A DNA stretch of 64,000 bases from Metallosphaera cuprina Ar-4 (GTDB taxonomy: Archaea > Thermoproteota > Thermoprotei_A > Sulfolobales > Sulfolobaceae): assembly GCF_000204925.1 (NCBI RefSeq), contig NC_015435.1, forward strand, positions 796,001 to 860,000, given 5' to 3'. The number at the start of each line of letters is the position of its first letter. Within the stretch, counting starts at the first letter, position 1. Below, piece after piece: positions 28,192-37,629 of the stretch. Made by a program: the position numbers and the translations under genes. Below the pieces are notes generated by a model. It did not search any database. It saw only the letters and a list, made by a program, of their open reading frames with translations, and had not been told where the DNA came from.

Positions 28192-29856
28192 CTAAAACAT
28201 GAAATATAACCTGGTTAAGGGCAGAGTCTCCGATGGTTTCACCTTCGGAACCTTTCCATCGATTTTGACCTCATAGGTATCTGGATCTACCTCAATTTTG
28301 GGCAACGTGTTATTTCTAATCATATCCTTTTTCCCTAACTTTCTAGTGTTCTTTATTGGTAATACTCTCCTCTTAACAACCTTCTCAACCTCTTTTACAC
28401 CCTCTTGAGATGAGAACGCGTATGAGGTAAATTGTGGAGCGTAGTATCCGAACATCGGCTTATAAGATAAGGGTTGCGCGTACGCTATTGAGGCATTGGT
28501 ATCCCCCATCATGGCCCAGGCTATCATTCCACCTTTAATCACCATATAAGGTTTAGCTGGGAAGAATCTAGGATCCCATAACACTATATCAGCAATTTTA
28601 CCGGGCTGTAATGAGCCAACGTAGTCAAATATCCCGTGGGTTATTGCCGGATTTACGGTTATCTTAGCCAAATATCTCAGAACCCTAGAATTGTCATCCA
28701 TCTCTATCATCTCCTTCATCTTATGAGCTAACTGGAAAGTCCTTATTCCAGTTTCACCTACTCTACCCATAGCTTGAGAGTCTGAGGACATCATGCTTAT
28801 CGCTCCCACATCGTGTAAATAATCTTCCGCAGCCATTGTCTCTTCCCTTATTCTCGACTCAGCGTAAGCTATGTCCTCTGGAACCTTAGGATTCAAGTGA
28901 TGTACAGCCATTAACATCTCTAAGTGCTCATCGTAAGTGTGTATAGTAAATGGCTTTGTTGGGTTCGTTGAAGACGGTAACACGTAGGGTTCGCCGGAAA
29001 TTTTTATTATGTCTGGAGCGTGACCCCCTCCTGCACCTTCTACGTGATATGCGTGAATGGTCCTTCCCCCTATTGCGTTCAAAGTGTCTTCTAGATATCC
29101 ACTCTCGTTGGAAGTGTCGGTATGTATTGTAACTTGCACGTCATACTCGTCTGCAACGTTTAAGGTCTCATCTATCACCCTTGGCATAGCTCCCCAATCT
29201 TCATGGATTTTAAAGCCCGAAGCGCCTTCCTTAACGTCCTCTTCCATTGATGTTCTTGAGGAGGAACCCTTAGCAGTTAAGGCGAAATTTATAGGGAAGT
29301 TATCTAACGCCGCCATTATCACCCTTAAAGATTTGCCAGGAGTGACAGTGGTAGCCTTAGTCCCCTCTGCCGGCCCAGTTCCACCCCCTATTATGGTAGT
29401 GAATCCTGCGGACAACGCGTCATAAATTTGTTGCAAAGCTATCCAATGAACATGGGAATCTATAAAGCCAGGAGTGGCTATCAATCCCTCTCCAGAAATT
29501 ATCTCAGTTCTAGAGCCTAAAACGAAATCCACGTTATCCATCGTAAAGGGGTTCCCACCGTGGCCTATCCCAACAATCAACCCATCCTTAACTCCTATGT
29601 CAGCCTTAATGACACCCAACACCGGGTCCAGGATCACTACATTGGTTATAATTAAATCCATAACTCCTTCTCCCTTAGCGTTGGGTAACATTCCCAAACC
29701 GTCCCTAGCAGTCTTTCCAGCTCCGAAAACCAGTTCGTCCCCATGTGAAATGAGATCCCTTTCAACTGTAACGTAAAGGTTCGTGTCTCCCAATCTTATC
29801 TTGTCTCCCACCGTAGGACCATAAAGTTCGAAATATCTCTCCTTACTTATCCTCAT
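28192..29856 (-). CDS. ureC: Urease alpha subunit UreC
   Basis: The 554 aa protein has the complete urease alpha-subunit layout. The two nickel ions are bound through H135 and H137 (GFIDSHVHW), carbamylated K216 ([10 protein letters not shown]), H245 and H271, and the Asp in [11 protein letters not shown] (about 364). The mobile flap reads [10 protein letters not shown]: the catalytic His (about H319) is kept, but the flap Cys of most ureases is Val318. It hydrolyses urea to ammonia and carbamate in the cytoplasm. It overlaps ureAB by 4 bp. About 15 residues shorter than typical bacterial UreC. Confidence 0.97.
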   Translation of the reverse strand: MRISKERYFELYGPTVGDKIRLGDTNLYVTVERDLISHGDELVFGAGKTARDGLGMLPNAKGEGVMDLIITNVVILDPVLGVIKADIGVKDGLIVGIGHGGNPFTMDNVDFVLGSRTEIISGEGLIATPGFIDSHVHWIALQQIYDALSAGFTTIIGGGTGPAEGTKATTVTPGKSLRVIMAALDNFPINFALTAKGSSSRTSMEEDVKEGASGFKIHEDWGAMPRVIDETLNVADEYDVQVTIHTDTSNESGYLEDTLNAIGGRTIHAYHVEGAGGGHAPDIIKISGEPYVLPSSTNPTKPFTIHTYDEHLEMLMAVHHLNPKVPEDIAYAESRIREETMAAEDYLHDVGAISMMSSDSQAMGRVGETGIRTFQLAHKMKEMIEMDDNSRVLRYLAKITVNPAITHGIFDYVGSLQPGKIADIVLWDPRFFPAKPYMVIKGGMIAWAMMGDTNASIAYAQPLSYKPMFGYYAPQFTSYAFSSQEGVKEVEKVVKRRVLPIKNTRKLGKKDMIRNNTLPKIEVDPDTYEVKIDGKVPKVKPSETLPLTRLYFMF

Positions 29857-30512
29857 AGGAATCCCTTTTGCTTAGCCCTGTTTATTGCCTCGCTTTTATT
29901 GTGATCCAATGAACCTTCAGTGAGTCCGTTTAATCCAGTTACCCTCCTATTTCCCCCAATTTTAGTTAAGTTAACTAACCTCCTTTGTCCGGGCTCGAAC
30001 CTAACTGAGGTCCCAGAGGGAACGTTTAATCTAGTTCCGAAGGCTTTTTCCCTATCGAACTTCAAACTCCTATTAACTTCGAAGAAGTGAAAATGGGAAC
30101 CAACTTGAATTGGCCTATCTCCGGTATTAATCACTTCTAATTTAGCCTCGTCTTCTTTCAATTCTATCTCTCCAGGCTGTATTACATAAGTGTTTAATAC
30201 TTTCCTTTTACCCTTTATTGGGTTCCTTATAGTAACCAGCTTAGTCCCATCGGTGAAAGTTGCTTCAACTTGAACCAAATCTAAAAGCTCTGGAACACCT
30301 TCCATAACGTCGTCTTCTGTTAACAGTTGTTGAGCCCCGGAAATTATCTCGCTCATCCTCTTCCCTTCCCTCGCGTTCTCCAGAACGAAGTCAACAATAA
30401 TTGCTAAAGCCTCTTCATAATTCAATTTCAAACCTTTAGATCTCCTCCTTCTAGCCAACTCAGCTGCCCAAGAAATTAGTAACTTCTCCTGCTCCCTAGG
30501 AGTAAACAGCAT
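29853..30512 (-). CDS. ureAB: Urease gamma-beta fusion subunit UreAB
   Basis: The 219 aa product fuses UreA (residues 1-100: [36 protein letters not shown]) to UreB (about 110-219: [50 protein letters not shown]). The frame is open for another 84 codons upstream, but conserved UreA sequence begins at the ATG 30512 and a TATA box lies 25 nt before it, so that start is chosen. Similar fusions are known in Helicobacter and Sulfolobus tokodaii. It is the first gene of the operon ureAB-C-F-G-D-E. Confidence 0.93.
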   Translation of the reverse strand: MLFTPREQEKLLISWAAELARRRRSKGLKLNYEEALAIIVDFVLENAREGKRMSEIISGAQQLLTEDDVMEGVPELLDLVQVEATFTDGTKLVTIRNPIKGKRKVLNTYVIQPGEIELKEDEAKLEVINTGDRPIQVGSHFHFFEVNRSLKFDREKAFGTRLNVPSGTSVRFEPGQRRLVNLTKIGGNRRVTGLNGLTEGSLDHNKSEAINRAKQKGFL

Positions 30513-30531
30513 GTGATAAAATTCATCGCGT

Positions 30532-30542
30532 GATAATATAAG
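30532..30542 (-). promoter_or_regulatory. TATA box of the urease operon
   Basis: CTTATATTATC on the minus strand is centred 25 nt upstream of the ATG at 30512. It predicts a leaderless transcript and decides the ureAB start. Confidence 0.6.
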
Positions 30543-31276
30543 CGTTAATCTCTTTAGATTTGTTGAGGAAAACATTTGCGGATTAAACATTGCCAACCCT
30601 TCTATCAAATTGAAAGTATTTAATATAGAAATTTGTAAATTGAGTTTATGATTCCTTAACTGTTTATCACAAGAATAGACCATTAAGTTTTTAAATAGTT
30701 TAGGTTTTATAACAAATATGCAAAATTTAGAGATTATTAGCTTTAAAATAACATATAAGGTCATATTTTACCCATAAACAGACTTTAATAACGCTCATCA
30801 TCAAGTTGAATTGAAATGACTGATTTAAGCTCCTCCTTAAAACGCTAACAATTAAAACGTGAGCGGTATCGCTTTGGGCTGTAAGCGAATCAAAACTTCG
30901 TTGTGTGTAATACAAAACGTTGATGTAAAAGGGAGTCATCTGCTCCTCAAACGGAGTACCTTTCAATTGAAATCATGGAAGTGGAGGCAACCTTCCCTAA
31001 CAGTGGCGTTGAAAACCTAAAATGGGAACAGCGATGTGAACGTGAGATATGAGGGGATTTTCTGTCCACGTTAAATTTATTTTAAATATATTTATTATAA
31101 ATGTCGCATCAACCTAAACTTAAAATTGGAAGAATTACGCATGATTCACCACATGTATTACCTAAAGACAGAGTCGTTAAGGGTATAAAATGGATTTCAC
31201 GCAGAGTAAAGCAACTACAAAAACATTATGTTTATGTTAGTTAATTTTCCAAAAAAAGATCTTAAATGACCTTTCG
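30543..31276. other. Intergenic stretch between urease operon and NCS1 transporter
   Basis: About 730 bp. Minus-strand frames at 30513-30764 and 30727-30966 show no conserved sequence and are not accepted as genes. The only other candidate is a short plus-strand frame at 31101-31244, listed separately. Confidence 0.4.
31101..31244 (+). CDS. Possible small basic protein, 47 aa
   Basis: An ATG frame of 47 codons with TTAAATTTATTTTAAA centred about 26 nt upstream, as for leaderless genes. The product is basic and hydrophilic (starts MSHQPKLKIG, contains VVKGIKWISRRVKQLQ). No family is recognised; it could also be the remains of a larger gene. Confidence 0.3.
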   Translation: MSHQPKLKIGRITHDSPHVLPKDRVVKGIKWISRRVKQLQKHYVYVS

Positions 31277-32899
31277 TTATCGAGTTAACCTAAAAGGTTT
31301 AAGTCCATCTTTGCAACTTTCATGACAGCTTCTTTCCAAAGTACAGCATAAAGAGCAGATAGATCCTTTATGATATGAACAGTAAAGCATGTCAGATTTC
31401 TCATATGTGAAACCACATGAAACGCACTCGTGTTCCTCGTTTACTATATCGCTTTTCCTTGCTATATAGTACTTCCCACCAGTTAATATTGCCATAACAG
31501 GGGTCAACAAAAACGCTATAGCCAAGGAGATGAACGGAGAGAAAGCTTGCGCAATAGGACCTAATAAACCGAAGAACGCCACAATAGATATTACCGACGC
31601 CAATACCATCGGAACAAAGCCCACCGGATTGATTTTATATAAGTGACCTCTTTTGAACTCTATATAATCTGGACTTATTTTCAATAATTTCTTATTAATA
31701 ATAAGATCTGCTACCACTGCACCTATCCAAGCTATTGCCACATTGGAGTAAAATCCAAGAACGAAGTTTAACTCATAAAATACGCCCAACTCCATGAGCG
31801 TTAACGCGATTAAAACGTTGAACATGACCCACATCACACGACCTGGGTGTACATGGAAAACTCTAGAGAAGAAATTGGACCAAGAGAGAGATCCAGAATA
31901 AGCGTTTGTCACATTTATTTTTATTTGAGATATTAATATAAATAGAGTCGCAATAGTTAGTGAAATGATAGGCAATCCAAATAATAGGTTATATCCAAAT
32001 AGAAATTGATATATAGGTTCAGTTGCTTTGACCGCTCCTAGGGTGGAGACTATATTAGACGCTAAGAAAGTGGCATATATTTGCTTAAACATGCCAAGAA
32101 ATATCCAACCTGGACCGGCTAGTATCACAAATAACCACCATTTTTTAGAGTTTCTAGAGCTTTTTTCAGGCATAAATCTCAAGTAATCAGCTTGTTCACC
32201 TATTTGCGCGATTAGAGAGAGCACTACGCCTGCCGCCAAACCAGCCAATAGTGGATTAAACTGTATTGTTTTAGCCTCACCATCAAACGAAGTCCAAACA
32301 GATAAGCTAGAAGGATCCTTATTTAATATTACAATAAGTGGTGTTAGCATTAGTATAAACCATAACGGTTGTGTATACAGTTGTAACCTAGATAGGAACG
32401 TCATCCCATAAATTACAAGAGGTATGATTATCAACGCAGCAATAGCGTAGGCTATTCTTATATTTATTCCAAAATATAGACTTATTGCTTGAGCCATAAC
32501 TGAACCTTCTAAAGAGAAATATATGAACGTAAAAGACGCGTATATAATTGAAGTTATCGTGGAACCTAAATATCCAAATCCTGCTCCCCTAGTCAACAAA
32601 TCCATATCTATGTTGTGCTTTGCGGAATAGTATGCAATTGGTAAACCAGTTGAAAATATTATTATAGAAGCAATTATTATTCCCCAAATAGCGTTAGTGA
32701 AACCATAGGTAACCACAAGGGATCCTCCTATGGCGAAGTCCGCTAAATAAGCTATTCCACCTAAAGCCGAATTGGCTACAGTAAATTCACTCCATTTCCT
32801 AAAACTTTTTGGAACGTACCTAAGGGAGTAATCTTCAACAGCAGGATTTGAAACTAACGAATTATATTTCCTCCTACTTGAGGTGTTCTCCTCTTTCAT
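31277..32899 (-). CDS. NCS1-family nucleobase/urea-type transporter with cysteine-rich tail
   Basis: The 540 aa protein has about 12 membrane helices and the nucleobase:cation symporter-1 pattern (NSALGGIAYLADFAIGG in helix 1, TRGAGFGYLGSTI in helix 3, GLAAGVVLSLIAQIGEQADY). After the last helix a soluble tail of about 50 residues holds eight Cys and two His: C492, C495, C507, H510, C515, C518, C519, C525, H526 and C529, a probable zinc-binding knuckle. NCS1 proteins carry cytosine, uracil, allantoin, hydantoins or thiamine. Its place next to urease suggests import of urea or of a ureide or purine whose breakdown yields urea; this is inference. GAAAAGG just before the ATG may be the ribosome-binding site. 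Confidence 0.85.
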   Translation of the reverse strand: MKEENTSSRRKYNSLVSNPAVEDYSLRYVPKSFRKWSEFTVANSALGGIAYLADFAIGGSLVVTYGFTNAIWGIIIASIIIFSTGLPIAYYSAKHNIDMDLLTRGAGFGYLGSTITSIIYASFTFIYFSLEGSVMAQAISLYFGINIRIAYAIAALIIIPLVIYGMTFLSRLQLYTQPLWFILMLTPLIVILNKDPSSLSVWTSFDGEAKTIQFNPLLAGLAAGVVLSLIAQIGEQADYLRFMPEKSSRNSKKWWLFVILAGPGWIFLGMFKQIYATFLASNIVSTLGAVKATEPIYQFLFGYNLLFGLPIISLTIATLFILISQIKINVTNAYSGSLSWSNFFSRVFHVHPGRVMWVMFNVLIALTLMELGVFYELNFVLGFYSNVAIAWIGAVVADLIINKKLLKISPDYIEFKRGHLYKINPVGFVPMVLASVISIVAFFGLLGPIAQAFSPFISLAIAFLLTPVMAILTGGKYYIARKSDIVNEEHECVSCGFTYEKSDMLYCSYHKGSICSLCCTLERSCHESCKDGLKPFRLTR

Positions 32900-33129
32900 T
32901 CCTTTTCGATGATATTTAAAAAATTAGTTTGTATATAAGTCTTTAACTAGAATTAATGAAAACTATTTTGTAGTCGTCGAAGTTAGTTTGAAATATTTTA
33001 ATGTATTCCACGGTCTATACAACGTTGAATTTAAAGAATTTTTATCATTTTAATTAAAGCTTCACGTTATTTTAGACGCAATAAGATTCTTATAATCAAA
33101 AAATAATATATATCAGAAGGGTTAAACTA

Positions 33130-33557
33130 ATGATTAGGAAATATATCTTCAACTGAAGAAATAACAGTGTAGCTGTAGTTAACTATCCAGCTCCCATCTT
33201 GTCTTCGATGGAAGACGTGGTTCAAAACGCAAGAAAGATGTCCTCTATGTTAGAAGGTGCTAAGAGAGGGGTTCCTGGCCTGGACCTAATGATATTTCCT
33301 GAATATAGCCTACAAGGATTTAACCCTAAGAAGTGGTTAGCTTAGACGTAAATTCTAGGCCTATACACATTCTTTTACAAGCGGCTGTTGAAAACAATAC
33401 ATGGATAGTTACAGTACTAACTGGAGAGACTAATGAAGATAATAATAAAAATCCCTATGATACTGCAATTTTAATATCGCCAGATGAGAAAATTGTTCTT
33501 AATGATATGTGTAGTTCCAATTTTAGTCATGAAAAGTCTCTTTATCTAAAATGTTGA
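33130..33557 (+). pseudogene. N-terminal remnant of an aliphatic amidase/formamidase (nitrilase superfamily)
   Basis: The frame starting at ATG 33130 meets a TGA at codon 9, then reads SVAVVNYPAPILSSMEDVVQ, NARKMSSMLEGAKRGVPG and LDLMIFPEYSLQGFNPKKWL, which is the AmiE/AmiF family N-terminus with the catalytic Glu of FPEYSLQG. A stop and frameshift follow; the next frame continues with LLQAAVENNTWIVTVLTGE and KNPYDTAILISPDEKIVL, the next conserved block of the same family, with roughly 20-40 residues missing between. The catalytic Lys and Cys domains are gone. Family role: hydrolysis of short amides to ammonia, fitting the urease context. The gene is dead. Confidence 0.78.
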
Positions 33558-33752
33558 ACTTAATTTATTAACTGTGATATCGGTAACTTTAACAACAAAG
33601 CATCAACACACTTAAACAAATCTTTGAAAGCGTAATCACCTGATATTTGTAAAGCATTAAATTAAAAATTTATATCTCTGACATAATTTCATCATAAGAA
33701 TATCAGAAGACTCTTAAAAACTCGTGCTGAGACCCTTATTTAGAAAATCTTT

Positions 33753-33828
33753 TTGAAAAGTAAGGGATCCCTGTAAAGTAATGCATAAATACAGAAAAGG
33801 AATAATGTATGCTATGAAGAATAGTTGA
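33753..33828 (+). pseudogene. Remnant of FkbM methyltransferase 3' end, upstream of GT2 copy A
   Basis: The stretch from TTGAAAAGTAAGGGA to GTATGCTATGAAGAATAG is a decayed version of the last 76 bases of the intact FkbM gene ending at 48229 (which reads LKSKGFSVKYD... to MYAIKNN). It sits immediately before a GT2 gene as the intact copy does. Confidence 0.7.
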
Positions 33829-33845
33829 TTTATTCTAGCGTGACA

Positions 33846-33861
33846 ATTAATTTTTAATGTG
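33846..33861 (+). promoter_or_regulatory. Promoter of GT2 copy A, shared by the three copies
   Basis: A T-rich TATA element (ATTTTTAA) centred about 27 nt before the GTG start; equivalent elements occur at the same distance before the GT2 genes at 48280 and 57095, so transcripts are probably leaderless. Confidence 0.5.
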
Positions 33862-33880
33862 ATTCTAATCATTATCTATC

Positions 33881-34858
33881 GTGATTAGCGTCACAGTTAC
33901 TGATTACAACAAGAGAGGTTATTTAAAGCACGCTTTGAATAGCGTCTTCAATCAGACTTTAGACAAGGGCCTTTATGAGGTTATCTTGACTAAGAAGAAG
34001 GAAGATAGAGAAGTTGACGACTACGCTAGAAAAAATGGGGCTAAAGTGGTTTATGAGGAAACCCCGCGCTTAGGTGAAAGAATTTATAACGCTATGCAAG
34101 AGTCTAAAGGTAACATCATAACCTTCCTAGAAGATGACGACATGTATGATGAGAACAGACTTCAGGTCATTAACGATGCTTTCAAAGAGAGGAAAATAGG
34201 AGGATTTAGGAACCAAGTTATTCTAATAGATCAGTTTGGCAATAAAACTAAAGAAGAACTAAAGGAGGATGAAATACTCAACCCTAAAACATACAATCAT
34301 CGTAAACATTTCATGCCACTCGTTAATAATTCTTCTATAGCCTTAAAGAGGGACTTAATAGATCCTGACCTAAAGTCTATAGATCTAGTGGTCGACACTT
34401 ACTTCGTCTTCACCTCGATCTGTAACAAACTCTACGAAGGGCTCTATCACGTGAAGGATAAGCTAACGATTTATAGGCTTCACTCTCTTAATACAGGTAA
34501 TCCATCAACCTTATCACAACGAGTATCAAATTTTGGTAGATTCCTTCACGATTATGACTTATTTTTTAATAAGTTTAAGGATTGTAGTAAAGAAGTAAAA
34601 AAAAGCCTTGAATTTTATAGGATTAGTAGCAAGCTAAACTATTATAGATCGTATTTACTTTTAAATAGAAAGAGTTCACCAGATATGGATTTCACATTAG
34701 GCGAAAAACTTCAGTTATTAACTATTCCTGCCTCTGACGCATGGTCATCTAAGCTTAATTTAGCTATAAAACTTACTGGACTTGTATTGTTTTTACCTAA
34801 GCCAATAAGAGATAAGATTATTACATATAGGACAAAAAAGATTTTTAATATAAAATAA
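33881..34858 (+). CDS. GT2 glycosyltransferase, paralogue copy A
   Basis: The 325 aa protein starts with GTG (MISVTVTDYNKRGYLKHALN) and has a GT-A fold: VFNQTLDKGLYEVIL, then the metal site ITFLEDDDMYDENRL at about residues 87-101. It is closely similar to the proteins at 48280-49233 (copy B) and 57095-58069 (copy C) over the first two thirds, diverging at the C-terminus. A membrane-associated C-terminal helix (LTGLVLFLPKPIRDKI) is shared by all three. It probably adds a sugar to a cell-surface polysaccharide or N-glycan precursor. The neighbours are the decayed methyltransferase tail upstream and the convergent rmlC gene downstream. Confidence 0.85.
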   Translation: MISVTVTDYNKRGYLKHALNSVFNQTLDKGLYEVILTKKKEDREVDDYARKNGAKVVYEETPRLGERIYNAMQESKGNIITFLEDDDMYDENRLQVINDAFKERKIGGFRNQVILIDQFGNKTKEELKEDEILNPKTYNHRKHFMPLVNNSSIALKRDLIDPDLKSIDLVVDTYFVFTSICNKLYEGLYHVKDKLTIYRLHSLNTGNPSTLSQRVSNFGRFLHDYDLFFNKFKDCSKEVKKSLEFYRISSKLNYYRSYLLLNRKSSPDMDFTLGEKLQLLTIPASDAWSSKLNLAIKLTGLVLFLPKPIRDKIITYRTKKIFNIK

Positions 34859-34961
34859 TATAAAAATATTGCTTATATCCTAATTTAGTTATAACCTACT
34901 ATCATTTCATACCCAATATTTATCCCATAATAAATATATTACTAATTATCAGCTTCTTACA

Positions 34962-35519
34962 TCAACATAAACTATCATTATACTTAAAATTGGCCTTAGA
35001 TTCCCTTAGTCTAGGCAAATTCCTATCCTTATCAGAGAGCATAGGATCGTTAGCTGGCCATTTGACATTTATTTCATCATCATTCCATATTATTCCAGAA
35101 TCATGATCCTTAGAAAACTCCTTAGTAACCATGTAAATTACGTGAGATTCCTCTAACGCATAAAAACCATGAGTGAAACCAGCTGGAATCCATAATAGTT
35201 TACCTGGCGTTAACTCTACACTAACCCACTTTTTATAAGTAGGGGAGCCCACCCTTAAGTCAACTCCAACATCAAATATCTTACCAAATATTACAGTAAC
35301 TAGTTTACCTTGAGCGTAGGGATTTAATTGAAAGTGTAAACCCCTCAAAACTCCCTTTTTGGAAAAAGAATGATTAATCTGTGGGAAATTGCAAGGAACG
35401 TAGTTTTTAAAATCGCTTTCCTTGTATAGTTCCTCAAAATATCCCCTACTGTCTGAAAATTGCTTAGAAATTATTAAAACAACTTCAGGTATTTCCATCC
35501 TTTTGAATTCAAATGGCAT
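34962..35519 (-). CDS. rmlC: dTDP-4-dehydrorhamnose 3,5-epimerase
   Basis: The 185 aa cupin protein has the family signatures YFEELYKESDF, the catalytic His in VLRGLHFQLNPYAQGKLV (about residue 60), and GFTHGFYALEESHV with the active-site tyrosine region following. It epimerises dTDP-4-keto-6-deoxyglucose at C3 and C5. It is the last gene of the rmlB-A-D-C cluster, 63 bp after rmlD. Confidence 0.95.
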   Translation of the reverse strand: MPFEFKRMEIPEVVLIISKQFSDSRGYFEELYKESDFKNYVPCNFPQINHSFSKKGVLRGLHFQLNPYAQGKLVTVIFGKIFDVGVDLRVGSPTYKKWVSVELTPGKLLWIPAGFTHGFYALEESHVIYMVTKEFSKDHDSGIIWNDDEINVKWPANDPMLSDKDRNLPRLRESKANFKYNDSLC

Positions 35520-35582
35520 GCCTAAATTACTTTAAGATGAATTAAAAGTTATTTAGGTAAGCTACTTGGCAATCTTAGACCT

Positions 35583-36488
35583 TTAAACGTTAAGATCTAT
35601 TATTTCACTCTTTAGGATCTTTAATGCTTCAATTAAATTCAATGGCCTATTCACCTTTAAAACGTTGTTGGCTTTCTCCACGTTTAATGAGGAGTTTTTA
35701 GGCCTTTTAGCCTTCCACTTAATCTCACTCATAGTTGTTGGAGTTATGAGTTCTTTATTTGATTCAAAAACCTCAGCCAACTTAACTGAAAATTCATACC
35801 TACTTACTTGAGAAGCGTCGGTTAAATGAATTATAAAATTATAACGCTTGTAACTTTCTATTAGCTCCTTTAACATTAGAGCGAAACTAGTATTTAGAGT
35901 AGGTGAAGTTATCTGATCTGTTACCACGTTAACTTTCTCGTTATTTTTTAACTTCTTAATAAGCCATAGAGCGAAATTATCTTTTTCGCTAGCTGGATTA
36001 CTACCATAGGGAGTACTAGTTCTAGCAATGATAAAAGAGCTTGAATTTTCCATTACCTCCCTTTCACCTTGAAGTTTAGTTAAACCGTAAAAGTTGATTG
36101 GATTTGGTTCATCCTCCTCCCTATAGTTCCCCTTTACCCCATCGAATACGTAGTCCGTTGAAACGTAAACTAGTAGAGAACCGTGTTGATTAGACGATTT
36201 AGCGATTTCTCTGGTAACATCCACATTTAACAATTTAGCAAGTCCCTTGTCCTCTTCGCACTTATCAACGTTTGTTAACGCAGCAGCATGAATCACTACA
36301 TCTGGTTTAATCTCACTTACAATTTTCCTCACGTTATCAAGTTTAGATAGGTCAGACATTACGTAATTTCCCTCAGGCTTACTAGTATTATAAACTCCTA
36401 TCACCTCGTGAGAAGTAGAGAAAATTTGTGAAATTTTCTTTCCCAGAAGGCCTCCAGCTCCAGTTAACAGAACCCTCAATCTCATCAC
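35583..36488 (-). CDS. rmlD: dTDP-4-dehydrorhamnose reductase
   Basis: The 301 aa short-chain dehydrogenase has the NAD(P)-binding LTGAGGLLGKK (residues 7-17), the VSTDYVFDG strand and the catalytic YGLTK motif (Tyr/Lys). It reduces dTDP-4-keto-L-rhamnose to dTDP-L-rhamnose, the last step of the pathway. Its start overlaps the end of rmlA by 4 bp, so they are translationally coupled. Confidence 0.94.
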   Translation of the reverse strand: MMRLRVLLTGAGGLLGKKISQIFSTSHEVIGVYNTSKPEGNYVMSDLSKLDNVRKIVSEIKPDVVIHAAALTNVDKCEEDKGLAKLLNVDVTREIAKSSNQHGSLLVYVSTDYVFDGVKGNYREEDEPNPINFYGLTKLQGEREVMENSSSFIIARTSTPYGSNPASEKDNFALWLIKKLKNNEKVNVVTDQITSPTLNTSFALMLKELIESYKRYNFIIHLTDASQVSRYEFSVKLAEVFESNKELITPTTMSEIKWKAKRPKNSSLNVEKANNVLKVNRPLNLIEALKILKSEIIDLNV

Positions 36489-37579
36489 AGTTTTATTTGT
36501 GACCTATCCCCTACTATTATTCTTATTGAGTTTGGCTTACCTGAAGAGTTAGTTATTGTACAGTAATTGCCGATAATACTGTCACTTATTCTGTGGGTAA
36601 TATTTTCTATATTAGTATTCCTCATTACTATCGAATTCTCTATATCAACGTTAGCTAATTTGCACTCGTCACCTATTGAAGTGTAAGGTCCTATGTACAC
36701 ATTTGGTCCTATAACGCAATTTTTACCTATAATGGCTGGTCCTCTTACCCTAACGTTCTCCTTTATCGTAGTCCCTTCATCTACGAAAACCCTTCCCTCA
36801 ATTTTAGCACTTTCGTGAATTTTATCAGTATTAACACTTTGTCTTATTGTTGAGTCTAAAATTAATTGATTAGCGTCCAACAAGTCATCGATTTTTCCAG
36901 TATCCTTCCACCATCCTTCTACCTTGACTACCTCCACCCTCCTCCCATCATCTAACATTAATTGTATTAAATCGGTTATCTCATACTCTCCTCTCCAACT
37001 AGGCTTCAGTTTTTTAGTATATTTATGAACTTCTGGAGAGAAAGCATAAACTCCAACTACTGCTAAATTAGAGATTGGCTCTTTAGGCTTTTCAACTAGT
37101 TTTACTGGCTTTCCATCTTTCATTACCAACACACCATAAGGTCTTGGGTCTTTAACCTCAGTTACACCTATTACGACATCAGGCTTCCTTTCAATCAATG
37201 TGTCAATAAATCTATTAATTCCATATTGGAATAGATTATCACCTAGATGCACAACGAAATAATCGTCCCCTAACAAGTTTTCGGAAACAGTTATTGCGTG
37301 GGCTATTCCTAAAGGATCCTTCTGCTCGACGTAATTAACTTTAACCGAATTGTACTTTTCATTATTTTTTATCTCATTATCTATTATCTCCGTTATGCCC
37401 TCCTTTAAGGGGCCAATTATTACTAATATGTCATTAATTCCAGCGTTAACTAAATTGTCTAACGCGTAAATAATCATTGGCTTATTCGCTATTGGTAAGG
37501 TATGCTTATTTCCAGTGTAAGTTAATGGTCTTAGTCTTGTTCCTAAACCTCCTCCTAACAATAAGCCCTTTAACTTCAC
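36485..37579 (-). CDS. rmlA: Glucose-1-phosphate thymidylyltransferase, long form
   Basis: The 364 aa protein has the nucleotidyltransferase signature GGGLGTRLRPLTYTGNKH (about 9-26), a PYGVLVMKDGKPVKLVEKP block and, after residue 240, a left-handed beta-helix of hexapeptide repeats (VRVRGPAIIGKNCVIGPNV and on). It couples dTTP and glucose 1-phosphate to dTDP-glucose. The long archaeal form with the beta-helix resembles the Sulfolobus tokodaii bifunctional sugar-1-phosphate nucleotidylyltransferase, so extra acetyltransferase activity is possible. It follows rmlB by 50 bp. A second copy of part of this gene lies at 49971-50100. Confidence 0.94.
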   Translation of the reverse strand: MKLKGLLLGGGLGTRLRPLTYTGNKHTLPIANKPMIIYALDNLVNAGINDILVIIGPLKEGITEIIDNEIKNNEKYNSVKVNYVEQKDPLGIAHAITVSENLLGDDYFVVHLGDNLFQYGINRFIDTLIERKPDVVIGVTEVKDPRPYGVLVMKDGKPVKLVEKPKEPISNLAVVGVYAFSPEVHKYTKKLKPSWRGEYEITDLIQLMLDDGRRVEVVKVEGWWKDTGKIDDLLDANQLILDSTIRQSVNTDKIHESAKIEGRVFVDEGTTIKENVRVRGPAIIGKNCVIGPNVYIGPYTSIGDECKLANVDIENSIVMRNTNIENITHRISDSIIGNYCTITNSSGKPNSIRIIVGDRSQIKL

Positions 37580-37629
37580 ACCTTAAAGTTATGTATTATC
37601 TAAATAAATTTTTTTAAAACGTTAAACAT

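Noticed and set aside
30513-30966. Upstream extension of ureAB and a 79 aa frame
   Set aside because: The extension lacks UreA sequence and the TATA box lies within it; the other frame has no conserved features.
33333-33557. 74 aa frame as an independent gene
   Set aside because: Its sequence continues the amidase family after the broken N-terminus, so it belongs to the pseudogene.
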